64,000 nucleotides of DNA from Stentor coeruleus. Lineage: Eukaryota > Ciliophora > Heterotrichea > Heterotrichida > Stentoridae. This document shows, piece after piece, positions 1 through 9,038 of the stretch (the first letter of the stretch is position 1; each line of letters opens with the position of its first letter). The notes under the pieces were generated by a model. It was given only the letters and a program-made list of their open reading frames with translations, did not search any database and was not told the DNA's origin. The DNA lies in assembly GCA_001970955.1 (NCBI GenBank), contig MPUH01000113.1, positions 1 to 64,000 of the forward strand, given 5' to 3'. A program made the position numbers and the translations under genes.

Positions 1-20
1 AACACCCTAACACCCTAACC
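1..20. repeat. Telomeric repeat at the chromosome end
   Basis: The first 20 bases are about two and a half copies of an 8-base unit, CCCTAACA, read toward the interior. The last unit ends CCCTAACC where it meets unique sequence. This unit is the one reported for Stentor and differs from the CCCCAA type of Tetrahymena and related ciliates. The C-rich strand reads inward from base 1, as expected at a left telomere. Only a remnant is present, so the assembly probably truncates the array. Confidence 0.85.
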
Positions 21-241
21 AAACTTTAATTTTATGAAAAATAGCATTTCAATATCAGTATTTTATATATTTTTTAAAATCATCAAAGTCTAAGAAATTA
101 TAATTTCTAAAATTTTAAAAACTTATCCTATAAGAAAATTTTGATTTTACCCATAATATTAAAATCATCATAAATTAAATCATAACTACTTCACTATTTA
201 GCATTAAAAAAACTTTTTTCTACCTAATTTATATATAAAAT
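21..241. other. Short AT-rich subtelomere
   Basis: About 220 AT-rich bases separate the telomere from the first start codon. I see no repeat family, ORF or RNA gene here. It is poor in G on the plus strand, like other 5' flanks in the window, so it probably contains the promoter and leader of the first transporter gene. Confidence 0.6.
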
Positions 242-1612
242 ATGAGTACAAAACGTAAAATAGCATTAGTTGGTATTTACCTTTCAGTTTTTACTAACTC
301 ATTAATGTTTACAGTTGTCTTTCCTATAGCAAGTAAAATGATTATGTTTTTTGGTTTGGTTGATAACAGAACAGAAACAGGTTATTGGGTAGGTTTTTTA
401 GGAGGATCTATTATGCTTGGAAGATTTATTTCATCATATTTCTGGGGAATTTTATGTGACAAGTATGGAACCAAACGTATCATGTTTCTAGGTATAATCA
501 CAACTTCATTATTTGCAGTACTTTTCGGAATGGCAACAAATTTTTATCTAGCCCTTCTTTTTAGATTTTTACAAGGACTTTTATCTCCAATAACAATAAC
601 AACAAGAACTTTAATAGGAGAGTTATACCCAGGAAAAGAACAAGCATCAGCTATGAGTTGTTTTATTATAGTAGGAAGCTTTGGAAATATTTCTGGAAAT
701 ATAATGGGTGGCTTTTTTGAAGACCCAAAAACATCAAGTATAGAACTTTTTAATAAGTTTCCATTTCTACTACCTAATCTTATGATTGCTGTATCAGGAA
801 TAATAAGCCTAGTGATTTGTGTTTTTTCATTAGATGAAGTGCATAAGAAAGAAAATTTGATTGAGTTAGATGAACCGAGGAATTTGTTTGGAATAATAAG
901 AGATCCTCTTGTTAAACAGGTACTTATTATGTATAGTTTATGCTCTTGTAATGGAACTGCTTTTGGAGAATTGGTGATTCTTTGGGTTTGGGCTAAAAAG
1001 GAAAATGGAGGATTTGAATTCACACCACATGAGATTGGAATAATGTCAGCTCTGACTAGTGTTCTTTATGTATTTTATATAAGATCTTTATATAAAGTAT
1101 TTGTTGACAGGTATGGACTTATTAAATGTATTATTTACTCTTTGAAACTAAATATTCCAGTTCTTCTTTTATTTCCTTTGATTTCTCTTGCTAGATATGA
1201 AAATATTTTAAAGTGGGTTTATTTGATAGTAGGAACATTGGTTTATTATACAATAGACTTTATGAGTATTACTAGTTCTTTGATTATTATAAACAATTCA
1301 GTTAATTCAAATGAAAGAGGAAAACTTAATGGAATTTCTTTGGCATTTGGGAATCTCGCTAGAAGTATTTCACCTCCAGTTTATGGTACAACATTCGCTG
1401 CAACTGCTAAAGGAGGCTATCCTTATCCTTTCAATTTTGCATTTTCTTTTATTTTACTCTCATTTTTTGTTTGGATTGCTTCATTTTATGCTTCTAGGCT
1501 TAGTTTATCCCTTGGCAATCCTAAAGAAGCCAAAATTAATGAAGAAAAAAAGAAACAAGAAGAATCTGAAATGATTTCATTAGCTGTTGTAGAAGAAACT
1601 GAACTTGAATAA
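242..1612 (+). CDS. ZIFL-like major facilitator superfamily transporter (paralog 1)
   Basis: This 456-aa protein has about twelve hydrophobic segments. The MFS motif A lies between helices 2 and 3 (GILCDKYGTKR, about residues 70-80). A second conserved stretch, RFLQGLLSP, is followed by an acidic ELYP motif. A segment resembling the 'KFPFFLP' region of plant zinc-induced facilitator-like (ZIFL) proteins precedes helix 6. The C-terminus is a charged Lys/Glu tail. The substrate cannot be read from sequence; ZIFL/Tpo1-type carriers export zinc chelators, organic anions or drugs. It is the first gene after the telomere, and a clearly related copy starts at 4591. The single ORF is of normal family length and no intron is needed. 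Confidence 0.85.
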   Translation: MSTKRKIALVGIYLSVFTNSLMFTVVFPIASKMIMFFGLVDNRTETGYWVGFLGGSIMLGRFISSYFWGILCDKYGTKRIMFLGIITTSLFAVLFGMATNFYLALLFRFLQGLLSPITITTRTLIGELYPGKEQASAMSCFIIVGSFGNISGNIMGGFFEDPKTSSIELFNKFPFLLPNLMIAVSGIISLVICVFSLDEVHKKENLIELDEPRNLFGIIRDPLVKQVLIMYSLCSCNGTAFGELVILWVWAKKENGGFEFTPHEIGIMSALTSVLYVFYIRSLYKVFVDRYGLIKCIIYSLKLNIPVLLLFPLISLARYENILKWVYLIVGTLVYYTIDFMSITSSLIIINNSVNSNERGKLNGISLAFGNLARSISPPVYGTTFAATAKGGYPYPFNFAFSFILLSFFVWIASFYASRLSLSLGNPKEAKINEEKKKQEESEMISLAVVEETELE

Positions 1613-1717
1613 TAGTCTTTACTAATTTATATAGTTTATAAAATATATTATATATATCATGCAATACAAGAGTTTATTCTACTGAGAAAATATTCTTATA
1701 TATCCTGATTACCCTAT

Positions 1718-3067
1718 TTATTTTGAAGATAGTTCATAGATTTCATCTATCATATGCTTAACTTTAATCATTCCTATAAAAACTCCTTGATGATAAAAAC
1801 TATGTCCTGCTATATATAACCAAGGTGGTCTATTACTCTCCATATTTAATTGTTGTATATAGTGACCAATATGAAATTGTGGAATTGCATCTTCCATAAA
1901 TATTTCATGAATATAATCAGGATTTTTTTCGAAATTAGTATGTTTTTTAAATTCACTTATAAGTTCATCAGTTGACCCTTCTCCAACAATTGATATAGTC
2001 GGAGCTAAATCAGGAAATACATTATATGTGTATGTGACTGAACATATTTTACTACCTTGATTTGTTGGAATAATATAACCTAAATTTTTCATTGGAGGAG
2101 GATCATTATAACATAAAGTTACTGAATTCCAAGATTTATGTTCTATATTTGATATCATTTCTGGAAAGATAGAATTTAAAACTTTACTGTTTACTGTTGA
2201 AATTATATTATTGAAATTCAACAAATTACCTGATTTTAAAGTTAGTTGAGGTTTGACTCCGTCGATGCTTTTGACATAATCGTCTATTATTTTGACATTT
2301 TCTTTTTTTAACCAATCTAATACTGAATTAATAAAGAAATTCCAACCACCTTTGAATCTTAAAAAAGTTTTCCTGCATTCTGTTAATCCATAATGATATA
2401 CTAAAACTTTTTCAAAATCTGGGAAATATCCATCTGGGCTTATTGCAAGTCTTTTATTGTATTTTAAATTGAAATCTTTTGAGTATGCATTGCAGCTTCT
2501 TGCAGAGAGTTTCTTTATATCTCCACCAAATAAGGCCCTTAAATTCGCATCTGCATATACGTTTATAAGCCAATCTTCATCTTCTCCATCCCAAAAGGCA
2601 TCATTTTTTTTAATGAAATCATATATAGATTCATCATCCACACTTTTAGGAACTTTTTTAACTTTAAAAAGATTAGCCAAAAAGTTTTTTATCAATAAAG
2701 AATTCGATAATAAGTCACTTATCGTCATATAATCCGGTAATATCTGAGCAGGTATCATTTTTCCATTATAATATATACTCCTATCATTTGGGTTTATATT
2801 AGAAAATTGGACTATTTATGATTTACATGATTTTTCAATTCCAAGTCCAAGTGCCATTTCTTCTAAAATACAAGACGCTGGACATATTTCAAGCATCTTC
2901 GGCCCAGTATCAATTTCCCAATTATCCTTAACAAAAGTTTGCGTAATTCCCCCAAGTTTTCCCGTAATCTACATATCTTTTACAAGCGTAACATCAAAAC
3001 CACGAGTTCGAGCAAAATAAGCAGCAGCAATTCCACTTAATCCTGATCCTATAATCCCTACTTTCAT
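1718..3067 (-). CDS. PPOX: Protoporphyrinogen oxidase-like FAD flavoenzyme
   Basis: The spliced product is about 439 aa. Start codon at 3065-3067; two 15-nt introns at 2969-2983 and 2812-2826, each removing an in-frame stop. It begins with a Rossmann FAD motif (GSGLSG, residues 7-12), then the LGG and 'EIDTGP' segments that match the ELGP region of HemY-type oxidases. The C-terminus has 'AIPQFHIGH' followed by an AGHSFYHQGV segment, matching the AIPQY...AGxxYxGV FAD-binding end of PPOX. Family function is oxidation of protoporphyrinogen IX to protoporphyrin IX, the penultimate step of heme synthesis, usually at the mitochondrial inner membrane. Length fits the family. The start lies only 39 nt from the divergent WRAP73 start. 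A related amine oxidase is the main alternative. Confidence 0.8.
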
Positions 3068-3106
3068 TTTTATTTTTAAATCAAACCTAAATGGATATAA
3101 ACCGGC

Positions 3107-4387
3107 ATGAATTTTTCTGATATAACAAGCTTTTCAGGTCAAGCTGAATTTTCACCAAATACTGAATATTTGGCTGTTGTAAAAGGCATAAAAGTAACTG
3201 TTTATGAAAGTTCTAGTATGGGAGTTATATGCTCTTGGAATATACTCGATCAAGTAAACAAGTTAGAATGGTCACAAGATTCTACTTTACTTTTATGTAG
3301 CCAGGCGAAAAGAGCTTTGATTCAGATTTTTAATATCAAAGATGTAAAGTGGGAATGCAAAATTTCCTTAGGCCCTTGTGGACTTTCTTCAGCTTGGTTC
3401 TGCCCTGATTCCCGGCATATTATCACAATTTGTCACTTCCAGATTAGACTTAACATTTGGTCTCTGTTGCAAAAAGAAGTCTTTGCCTTGGCTTCTCCTA
3501 AGTTTAGTAACAAAGGAGTAACTTTTTCTAAATGTAAACAGTTCATTGCTGTACTCAAAAGGCAAAATGGTAGAGATTCGATTGTTGTAGTAGACAATTT
3601 TTTTAATGTTGTTAGCACTTTTGCAACAAAAAACAATGATTTAGAAGATATTGAATGGACTCATGACAATTTTTATATAGTCGGTGCAGGGATTTCATCT
3701 TGGTTAGTTTATAGCCCTGCTGGAGAATTGATATATGAATATGAAGCTACAAATATTGACAAATGTTATAATAGTGTTAATGGCTGTTATTCTGTTATAA
3801 CAAATTATGATAATACACTAAAGGTTTTTCATCATATAACATGGACACAACTTGCTGAGTTTCGTCATGAATTAAATCCAATAGGTAAAGAACTTACAAT
3901 TTATAATGAAATTGAAACTTTAGAAAAGGATGGGTTAAGTTATAGTTATGAAATGTTAGATGGTCCTTTAAAACTATTTCCAATTGAAGGAGAACGTAAA
4001 GCTAGTATTGTCAGATGGTGTTACAGTGAAAGATTTTTAGCTTGTAAATTTGGTAATATATATTAAGATATTACACCTCAAGTTGTTTATATATGGGATA
4101 CTATCCTATTAACATTAAAAGCTGTTTTAATACATAAACATACTGTCAAGGCAATTGAATGGTGTCCTGGAAGTACAATTTGTGCTATTGCTACTGGAAA
4201 TAATAGAATTTATTTATGGACTGAAGATGGAGCTTCACTTTGCGATTTACCTTTTGGTATTTTTTATTTAGAGAGAGAAATTACTGTAAACAAATTGACA
4301 TGGAGTGCAAGTGGTATGCATTTGCTAACGAAAGAAAAAGGAAATTTCGTTGTGGCTTATCCACAGATTGATGAAATCTCGAAATAA
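3107..4387 (+). CDS. WRAP73: WD-repeat protein WRAP73 (WDR8), centriolar / spindle-pole factor
   Basis: The spliced product is 421 aa, with one 15-nt intron at 4053-4067 between two WD-repeat blocks. The start MNFSDI, the 'CSWNILDQVNKLEWSQDS' block, the 'HFQIRLNIWSL' strand, a late 'YIWDT' repeat and the closing 'IYLWT' repeat align in order with animal and fungal WRAP73. The family works with SSX2IP/Msd1 at centrosomes and spindle poles to anchor microtubules and is needed for early centriole and cilium assembly, which suits a heavily ciliated cell. The gene is divergently paired with PPOX. Beyond the intron the frame stays open to TAA at 4385-4387, giving full family length. Confidence 0.88.
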
Positions 4388-4590
4388 TTAATAGATTTAT
4401 TGCGATATTTTTGGTTATTGGAGTTTTGTAATTATTAGTATTTATAAAATTTTGATATTTTTTATTTTAATTGGGTACCTGATTAAAAATTGTATGAAAG
4501 AAACTGGGATGCTGGATAGGCTTATACTTAAGTTGTTAATAAATCATGCTAATTTTCTGATTAAAAATTGCAATTAAATGAAAATATAAA

Positions 4591-5898
4591 ATGGTCGATA
4601 GAAGAAAGATTGCCCTTTTTGGTATTTATTTATCACTTTACACAAACTCGTTAATGATAACTGTTATGACACCTATAGCGAATAAAATGGTTATGTATTT
4701 CGGGATGGTTGATGATCGTACAAAAACTGGATACTGGGTAGGTTTTCTGACAGGTTCTATTACTCTAGGCCGCTTTGCATCTTCTTATCATTGGGGAACT
4801 TTATGCGACAAATATGGAACTAAACCAATGCAGATTCTAGGAATCATCACAACTATTATATTGACAATTTTGTTTGGCCTTTCATCAAGTTTTTATATGG
4901 CAATTTTACTTAGATTTCTTCAAGGTCTTCTATCCCCTTTAACAATAACAACAAAAACTCTTATAAGTGAACTTTATCCAAGTAAAGAACAAGCCTCAGC
5001 AATGAGTTGGTTTATTGTTGTAAATAGTTTTGGAAGTATATCAGGTAACATAATTGGAGGCTATCTAGAAGATCCTCAAAATTATAATATTTGGCTCTTT
5101 AATCAATTTCCTTTTTTACTTCCCAACCTCATAATATCTTTAATTGGCTTGATTAGTTTGATTATATGCTATTTATACTTGGATGATATGCAGTTTTCTG
5201 AAAGTTTATTAAATACAGATAATCCTCGAAGTTTCTGTAATTTAATAAAAGATCCACTAGTAAAACAAGCACTTTTTATTTATTTTATCTGTTCATGTAA
5301 TGGTGCAGGATTTAGTGAATTATTAGTCCTTTGGGTTTGGGCTAAAAAAGAAAATGGGGGTTTTGAGTTTACACCTGATGAAATAGGAACAATGTCTGCT
5401 ATTACAATTTGTTTATGTATGATTTACATTCGGCATATCTATAAAATACTTGTAGACAGTTTTGGGTTAATGAATTCATCCAAATATTGTTTACAAATAA
5501 ATTTTATAGTTATGCTACTTATTCCACTTATAACTTTTACAAGATTTACTGAAATTTTAAAATGGGTTCTTCTTATTTTTGGGTCGCTAATTTATTATTC
5601 ACTTGATTTTGTTAGTATAACAAATTCTTTAATTTATATTAACAACTCAGTTAAAGCAAATGAAAGAGGTAAACTTAATGGTATATCTTTAGCTATTGCT
5701 AGTATTGGAAGAGGATTATTTACACCTATTTATGATATTATTTTTGCTGCTACTGCTGAAAGTGAATATTATTATCCTTTGAATTTTGCTTTCGCATTTA
5801 TTATTTTATCAGTTTCTATATTAATTACTTCAATTTTTGTAAGAAGTGCAAGCAAAGAACTTGAGCATGGAAGAGATGAAAAGATAGATAAAGAATAA
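4591..5898 (+). CDS. ZIFL-like major facilitator superfamily transporter (paralog 2)
   Basis: This 435-aa membrane protein aligns with the 242-1612 protein along its whole length. Shared features include KRKIAL/RRKIAL at the N-terminus, TGYWVGFL, a motif A loop (GTLCDKYGTKP), RFLQGLLSP, ELYPxKEQASAMS, the KENGGFEFTP loop and the NERGKLNGIS segment. The two are clear paralogs that have diverged well beyond a recent copy, by eye at more than a third of positions. The tail is shorter than in paralog 1. It is probably a ZIFL/Tpo1-type carrier with unknown substrate. Both copies point away from the telomere, with the PPOX/WRAP73 pair between them. No intron is needed. Confidence 0.85.
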   Translation: MVDRRKIALFGIYLSLYTNSLMITVMTPIANKMVMYFGMVDDRTKTGYWVGFLTGSITLGRFASSYHWGTLCDKYGTKPMQILGIITTIILTILFGLSSSFYMAILLRFLQGLLSPLTITTKTLISELYPSKEQASAMSWFIVVNSFGSISGNIIGGYLEDPQNYNIWLFNQFPFLLPNLIISLIGLISLIICYLYLDDMQFSESLLNTDNPRSFCNLIKDPLVKQALFIYFICSCNGAGFSELLVLWVWAKKENGGFEFTPDEIGTMSAITICLCMIYIRHIYKILVDSFGLMNSSKYCLQINFIVMLLIPLITFTRFTEILKWVLLIFGSLIYYSLDFVSITNSLIYINNSVKANERGKLNGISLAIASIGRGLFTPIYDIIFAATAESEYYYPLNFAFAFIILSVSILITSIFVRSASKELEHGRDEKIDKE

Positions 5899-6072
5899 AT
5901 TTCGATTTTCTAAAAAGATTACAAATTAAATATTCTATGCAAAATATATATGTAAATATTAAATCTTAATATAGCTTATTGTTCTTTATAAGAATTTCAT
6001 TCCTAACTAAGAATGCCTTTTTTTATACACAAAATACATATTTAACAGTAAGCAAACAATATAAAAACTTAA

Positions 6073-9036
6073 ATGTCCACAGTTTTTGGTTTATCATCCC
6101 CCAATGGTTTCACACTTCAAAAGTTTCAAAATTCAGGTACAATGTGTTTTGCAACTACATCAGGTTTAGGTTCACCAGTTACAGGGCACTCAATTTGCGA
6201 AGTTAAAGTTACCAAGGGACAAGATAAAGAACTTCCTATCCCTATAAAGTTTGTGACAAGGAAAATCACAGAGGATACCAAATCCCCTAAATCTTTTAGA
6301 TCAACTTTAATCAGCCCAATGGTCTCACCAAGATCTCAAGCTAGTACAAGAACAAACATTTACTCACCTAAATCATTGAAATTTCTTGAGTCACCAAAAG
6401 AAACACCTAAACATATATTCACATTTCCAGATACAAGTCATAAACAAGATATAAGCGAACTATTAAAAAACACGTTAAAAATCCATTCAAAGCAAAGTAA
6501 GCAACAGAGGATTAAAATTGAGAAAGATGCTAAGAGTAAGATCGAAAAAAAAACTCAAATGAAATTACTAGACAAAATCATCCGAGATGACAATTTTTAT
6601 AAATTCAAACAAAAATCTGTTCTTTTTAGACCTAAATGGGGTATCGATGATAAGCGGGTAATTTCTGAGACTAAAGCACTTAGGGAATTGGAGAAATCTA
6701 AGAAAACTATCAAAGAAAAGAAATCAGCATTGTCGTTTGATAGTAATCGTACCCCTTTAAGGAGAAAAAAAAAACATGCAAAGAAAAAATATCAGACTCC
6801 TAAACAAATTACTCAAGAATCAGAGGAAAATCTTTCTGCACATAAACAAGAAATATATCAAAAACTTGTTGATCTTAATAACAGAGTTAATATTCTTAGA
6901 AACAATACAAGTCTTGGAATAAAAGTTCAAGGATTAGTTAAAGGATATATCGATAGGAAAATTTTTTCAGAGGAAGTAAAAGTTCAAAAGAAAATTGAAG
7001 AAGCTAGAGAAGAAAAGAAAAAACAAGAGTTAAAACCAATAAAAACTCAATTAAATTATGAAGAAGAAGATTTTGAAGTACAATCAATAATGAAAAGTAA
7101 ACCTAAACTGACAATTGAGAAATTAGAAAAGTCTTTAGAAGAGAAAAAAGATTGTAAAGATTATGAAAAACTTTTGGCATCACAAATGAAACTTAAAATG
7201 CTCCAACAAGAACAACTTAAAGAACTTAGAGCGAAAGATTTAAATGAAATGATAAAACTTGCAGATGTTTTAGGTGGAACTCAAGAAATGAAAGAAAAGT
7301 TTGCGGTTATGATAGAGAAAAGATATTCAAAACTTAACCATCTGTTTGATGAGAATATTGAAAGTATGCGTCAAGTTATGTATGGAGAAGAGCCTAATGA
7401 AGTGAATTTTCTTCAAATGCTAGCTGAGAATCAAGCTAAACACTTGCCTGGATCAAGAAAAAATTCTACTAAAGAGTTTGCAGGATCAAGAAAAAACTCG
7501 ACTAAAGAACAAATGAGTCCATATGATGAATATCCATTACCATCATTAAGAGGGACTATAAGTGAATTTTCATCTAGCTTTTTAATGCAGCTTAAGGAAG
7601 TTCCTGGAGCATTACCTATTGAAATGACAGTTGAACCTGATTCTGATCATGAGGATGATGAATATATAGACTCACCTAGTGAAGAGTCTTTATATTCAAG
7701 AGATACTTTAGATGAGAGATTTGATGATTTTGTAAGGTTTCCTAAACTCGTTCATCATTTGTCACAACCTGAATCACAAGATGAACCTAACTTACCTTTG
7801 ATTTCTGATTCTTTCAGTGATACTCAAGACTTAATTAATCAAGAGAAATCTGAAGAAGGAGCTTTAGAAAATCTTGTGCGAGAAATTAAAGATACAAACA
7901 AGTCAAGTAGTTATGAAGAAGAAAGTGATAACACGTTAAAATTAACAGATCCTCATGGCCCTGTCATAGAAAAAAGCCCAATATTTATAAAAGATGAGTC
8001 CTTTTCTTCAAATGAATCTGGGGTTATAAATGAGTATTCTTCAATTGTAGCAACCCCTGCAGCTGAGCCAAACATAGAATTTCCTTCATCTGAGCACAGC
8101 TATAGAAAACCACTAAGAAATATAGTTGAAACTTTTCCTCATAAAGAGCCAAGCCCATTTACTGCTTCAATCGAAACATCTACAGAAACCGATGGCTTCG
8201 AACTTATAATAAATAGAGTCCTTTTCACTTTAGAACTTCACATATTCTCTATTTTCTACGCAGAAATCTTAAATGACTCTGATTTCATGAATAACCTTAG
8301 CACAACTTCAAGCAAAAAATCAAAAATCCCTGTTAAAGGAATTAATTCTTTACTTTTACCAGAAAGCCAAGTCCAAACTGATCAAATTGCAGTCCTCTCT
8401 TTTATCAGAAAGCTTCAAACTCTCAAATCTCCTGATGAAGTCCTCAAAAAAATCATGAACATCTTTGATCCTTTCCAAATGCTTTCTCGTATTCAAGAAA
8501 ATTATGATGAACTTGATGAAGAAGTACAAATCTTTGACTACAGCGACCTAGAAAAAGTTGAGCGTTCTTGTAATCTTTCAATTTCTTTATCTCTTTCTTC
8601 TTCAGGAGTAAACCCTTATATTCAAACTCATAACAAAATGATCCTTGATGTACTTAATGAGGCAATTTTACGTTCAGCCAAAAATAAAGTGCCTCTTCCA
8701 TGGAAAATTCAAGACCAAGCAGATGTGTTATCATATAATTCAGTCATGAAAAGTGCAATAAAAAAAGTTCTTAAATGGTGTGAGATGCAAGCAGGAAAAG
8801 TTCCTTGTAGCGATATGATAAATAGTAAAGGGGATTTAGATGAAGATAAACTTCAAAATATACGAGAAGATAAGCTTTCACAATTTTTAACTTTAGACAT
8901 AGAAGAATCAGATCAATGTTGGATAGACTGTGATTTTGAAGAGAGTCAAGTTGCAGTTGATCTTGCAGACTATATAATGTCTGAGCTTTTTGATGAGACT
9001 TTGAAATTCGTCAAAATATTTAGAGTTAAATTATAA
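6073..9036 (+). CDS. Large coiled-coil protein with CEP350/TRM-like C-terminal domain
   Basis: This 987-aa protein has a Ser/Pro-rich disordered N-terminus to about residue 130. Lys/Glu-rich coiled coil follows to about residue 430, with a short IQ-like segment near 290. Then comes an acidic Ser-rich linker and a folded C-terminal third (about 700-985). That last region contains 'HNKMILDVLNEAIL' and ends in an aromatic-acidic stretch, 'WIDCDFEESQVAVDLADYI', with a closing helix. This pattern resembles the DUF4378-type end shared by centrosomal CEP350-like proteins and plant TON1-recruiting-motif proteins. A role at basal bodies or cortical microtubules is inference. A copy of 'GSRKNSTKE' is tandemly repeated near residues 458-477. 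The stop is only 2 nt before the next start codon. Confidence 0.6.
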   Translation: MSTVFGLSSPNGFTLQKFQNSGTMCFATTSGLGSPVTGHSICEVKVTKGQDKELPIPIKFVTRKITEDTKSPKSFRSTLISPMVSPRSQASTRTNIYSPKSLKFLESPKETPKHIFTFPDTSHKQDISELLKNTLKIHSKQSKQQRIKIEKDAKSKIEKKTQMKLLDKIIRDDNFYKFKQKSVLFRPKWGIDDKRVISETKALRELEKSKKTIKEKKSALSFDSNRTPLRRKKKHAKKKYQTPKQITQESEENLSAHKQEIYQKLVDLNNRVNILRNNTSLGIKVQGLVKGYIDRKIFSEEVKVQKKIEEAREEKKKQELKPIKTQLNYEEEDFEVQSIMKSKPKLTIEKLEKSLEEKKDCKDYEKLLASQMKLKMLQQEQLKELRAKDLNEMIKLADVLGGTQEMKEKFAVMIEKRYSKLNHLFDENIESMRQVMYGEEPNEVNFLQMLAENQAKHLPGSRKNSTKEFAGSRKNSTKEQMSPYDEYPLPSLRGTISEFSSSFLMQLKEVPGALPIEMTVEPDSDHEDDEYIDSPSEESLYSRDTLDERFDDFVRFPKLVHHLSQPESQDEPNLPLISDSFSDTQDLINQEKSEEGALENLVREIKDTNKSSSYEEESDNTLKLTDPHGPVIEKSPIFIKDESFSSNESGVINEYSSIVATPAAEPNIEFPSSEHSYRKPLRNIVETFPHKEPSPFTASIETSTETDGFELIINRVLFTLELHIFSIFYAEILNDSDFMNNLSTTSSKKSKIPVKGINSLLLPESQVQTDQIAVLSFIRKLQTLKSPDEVLKKIMNIFDPFQMLSRIQENYDELDEEVQIFDYSDLEKVERSCNLSISLSLSSSGVNPYIQTHNKMILDVLNEAILRSAKNKVPLPWKIQDQADVLSYNSVMKSAIKKVLKWCEMQAGKVPCSDMINSKGDLDEDKLQNIREDKLSQFLTLDIEESDQCWIDCDFEESQVAVDLADYIMSELFDETLKFVKIFRVKL

Positions 9037-9038
9037 TT

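Noticed and set aside
544-1023. Minus-strand ORF of 159 codons
   Set aside because: Shadow of the transporter gene, no domain and no start context.
2812-2983. In-frame TAA/TAG as reassigned (Gln) codons, as in Tetrahymena or Paramecium
   Set aside because: Each in-frame stop sits inside a 15-nt GTA...AG element whose removal restores conserved domains, and genes end at TAA or TAG at normal family length, so the standard code applies.
2754-3067. PPOX as a 5'-truncated pseudogene starting at 2758
   Set aside because: The missing FAD-binding N-terminus is present upstream once two 15-nt introns are removed.
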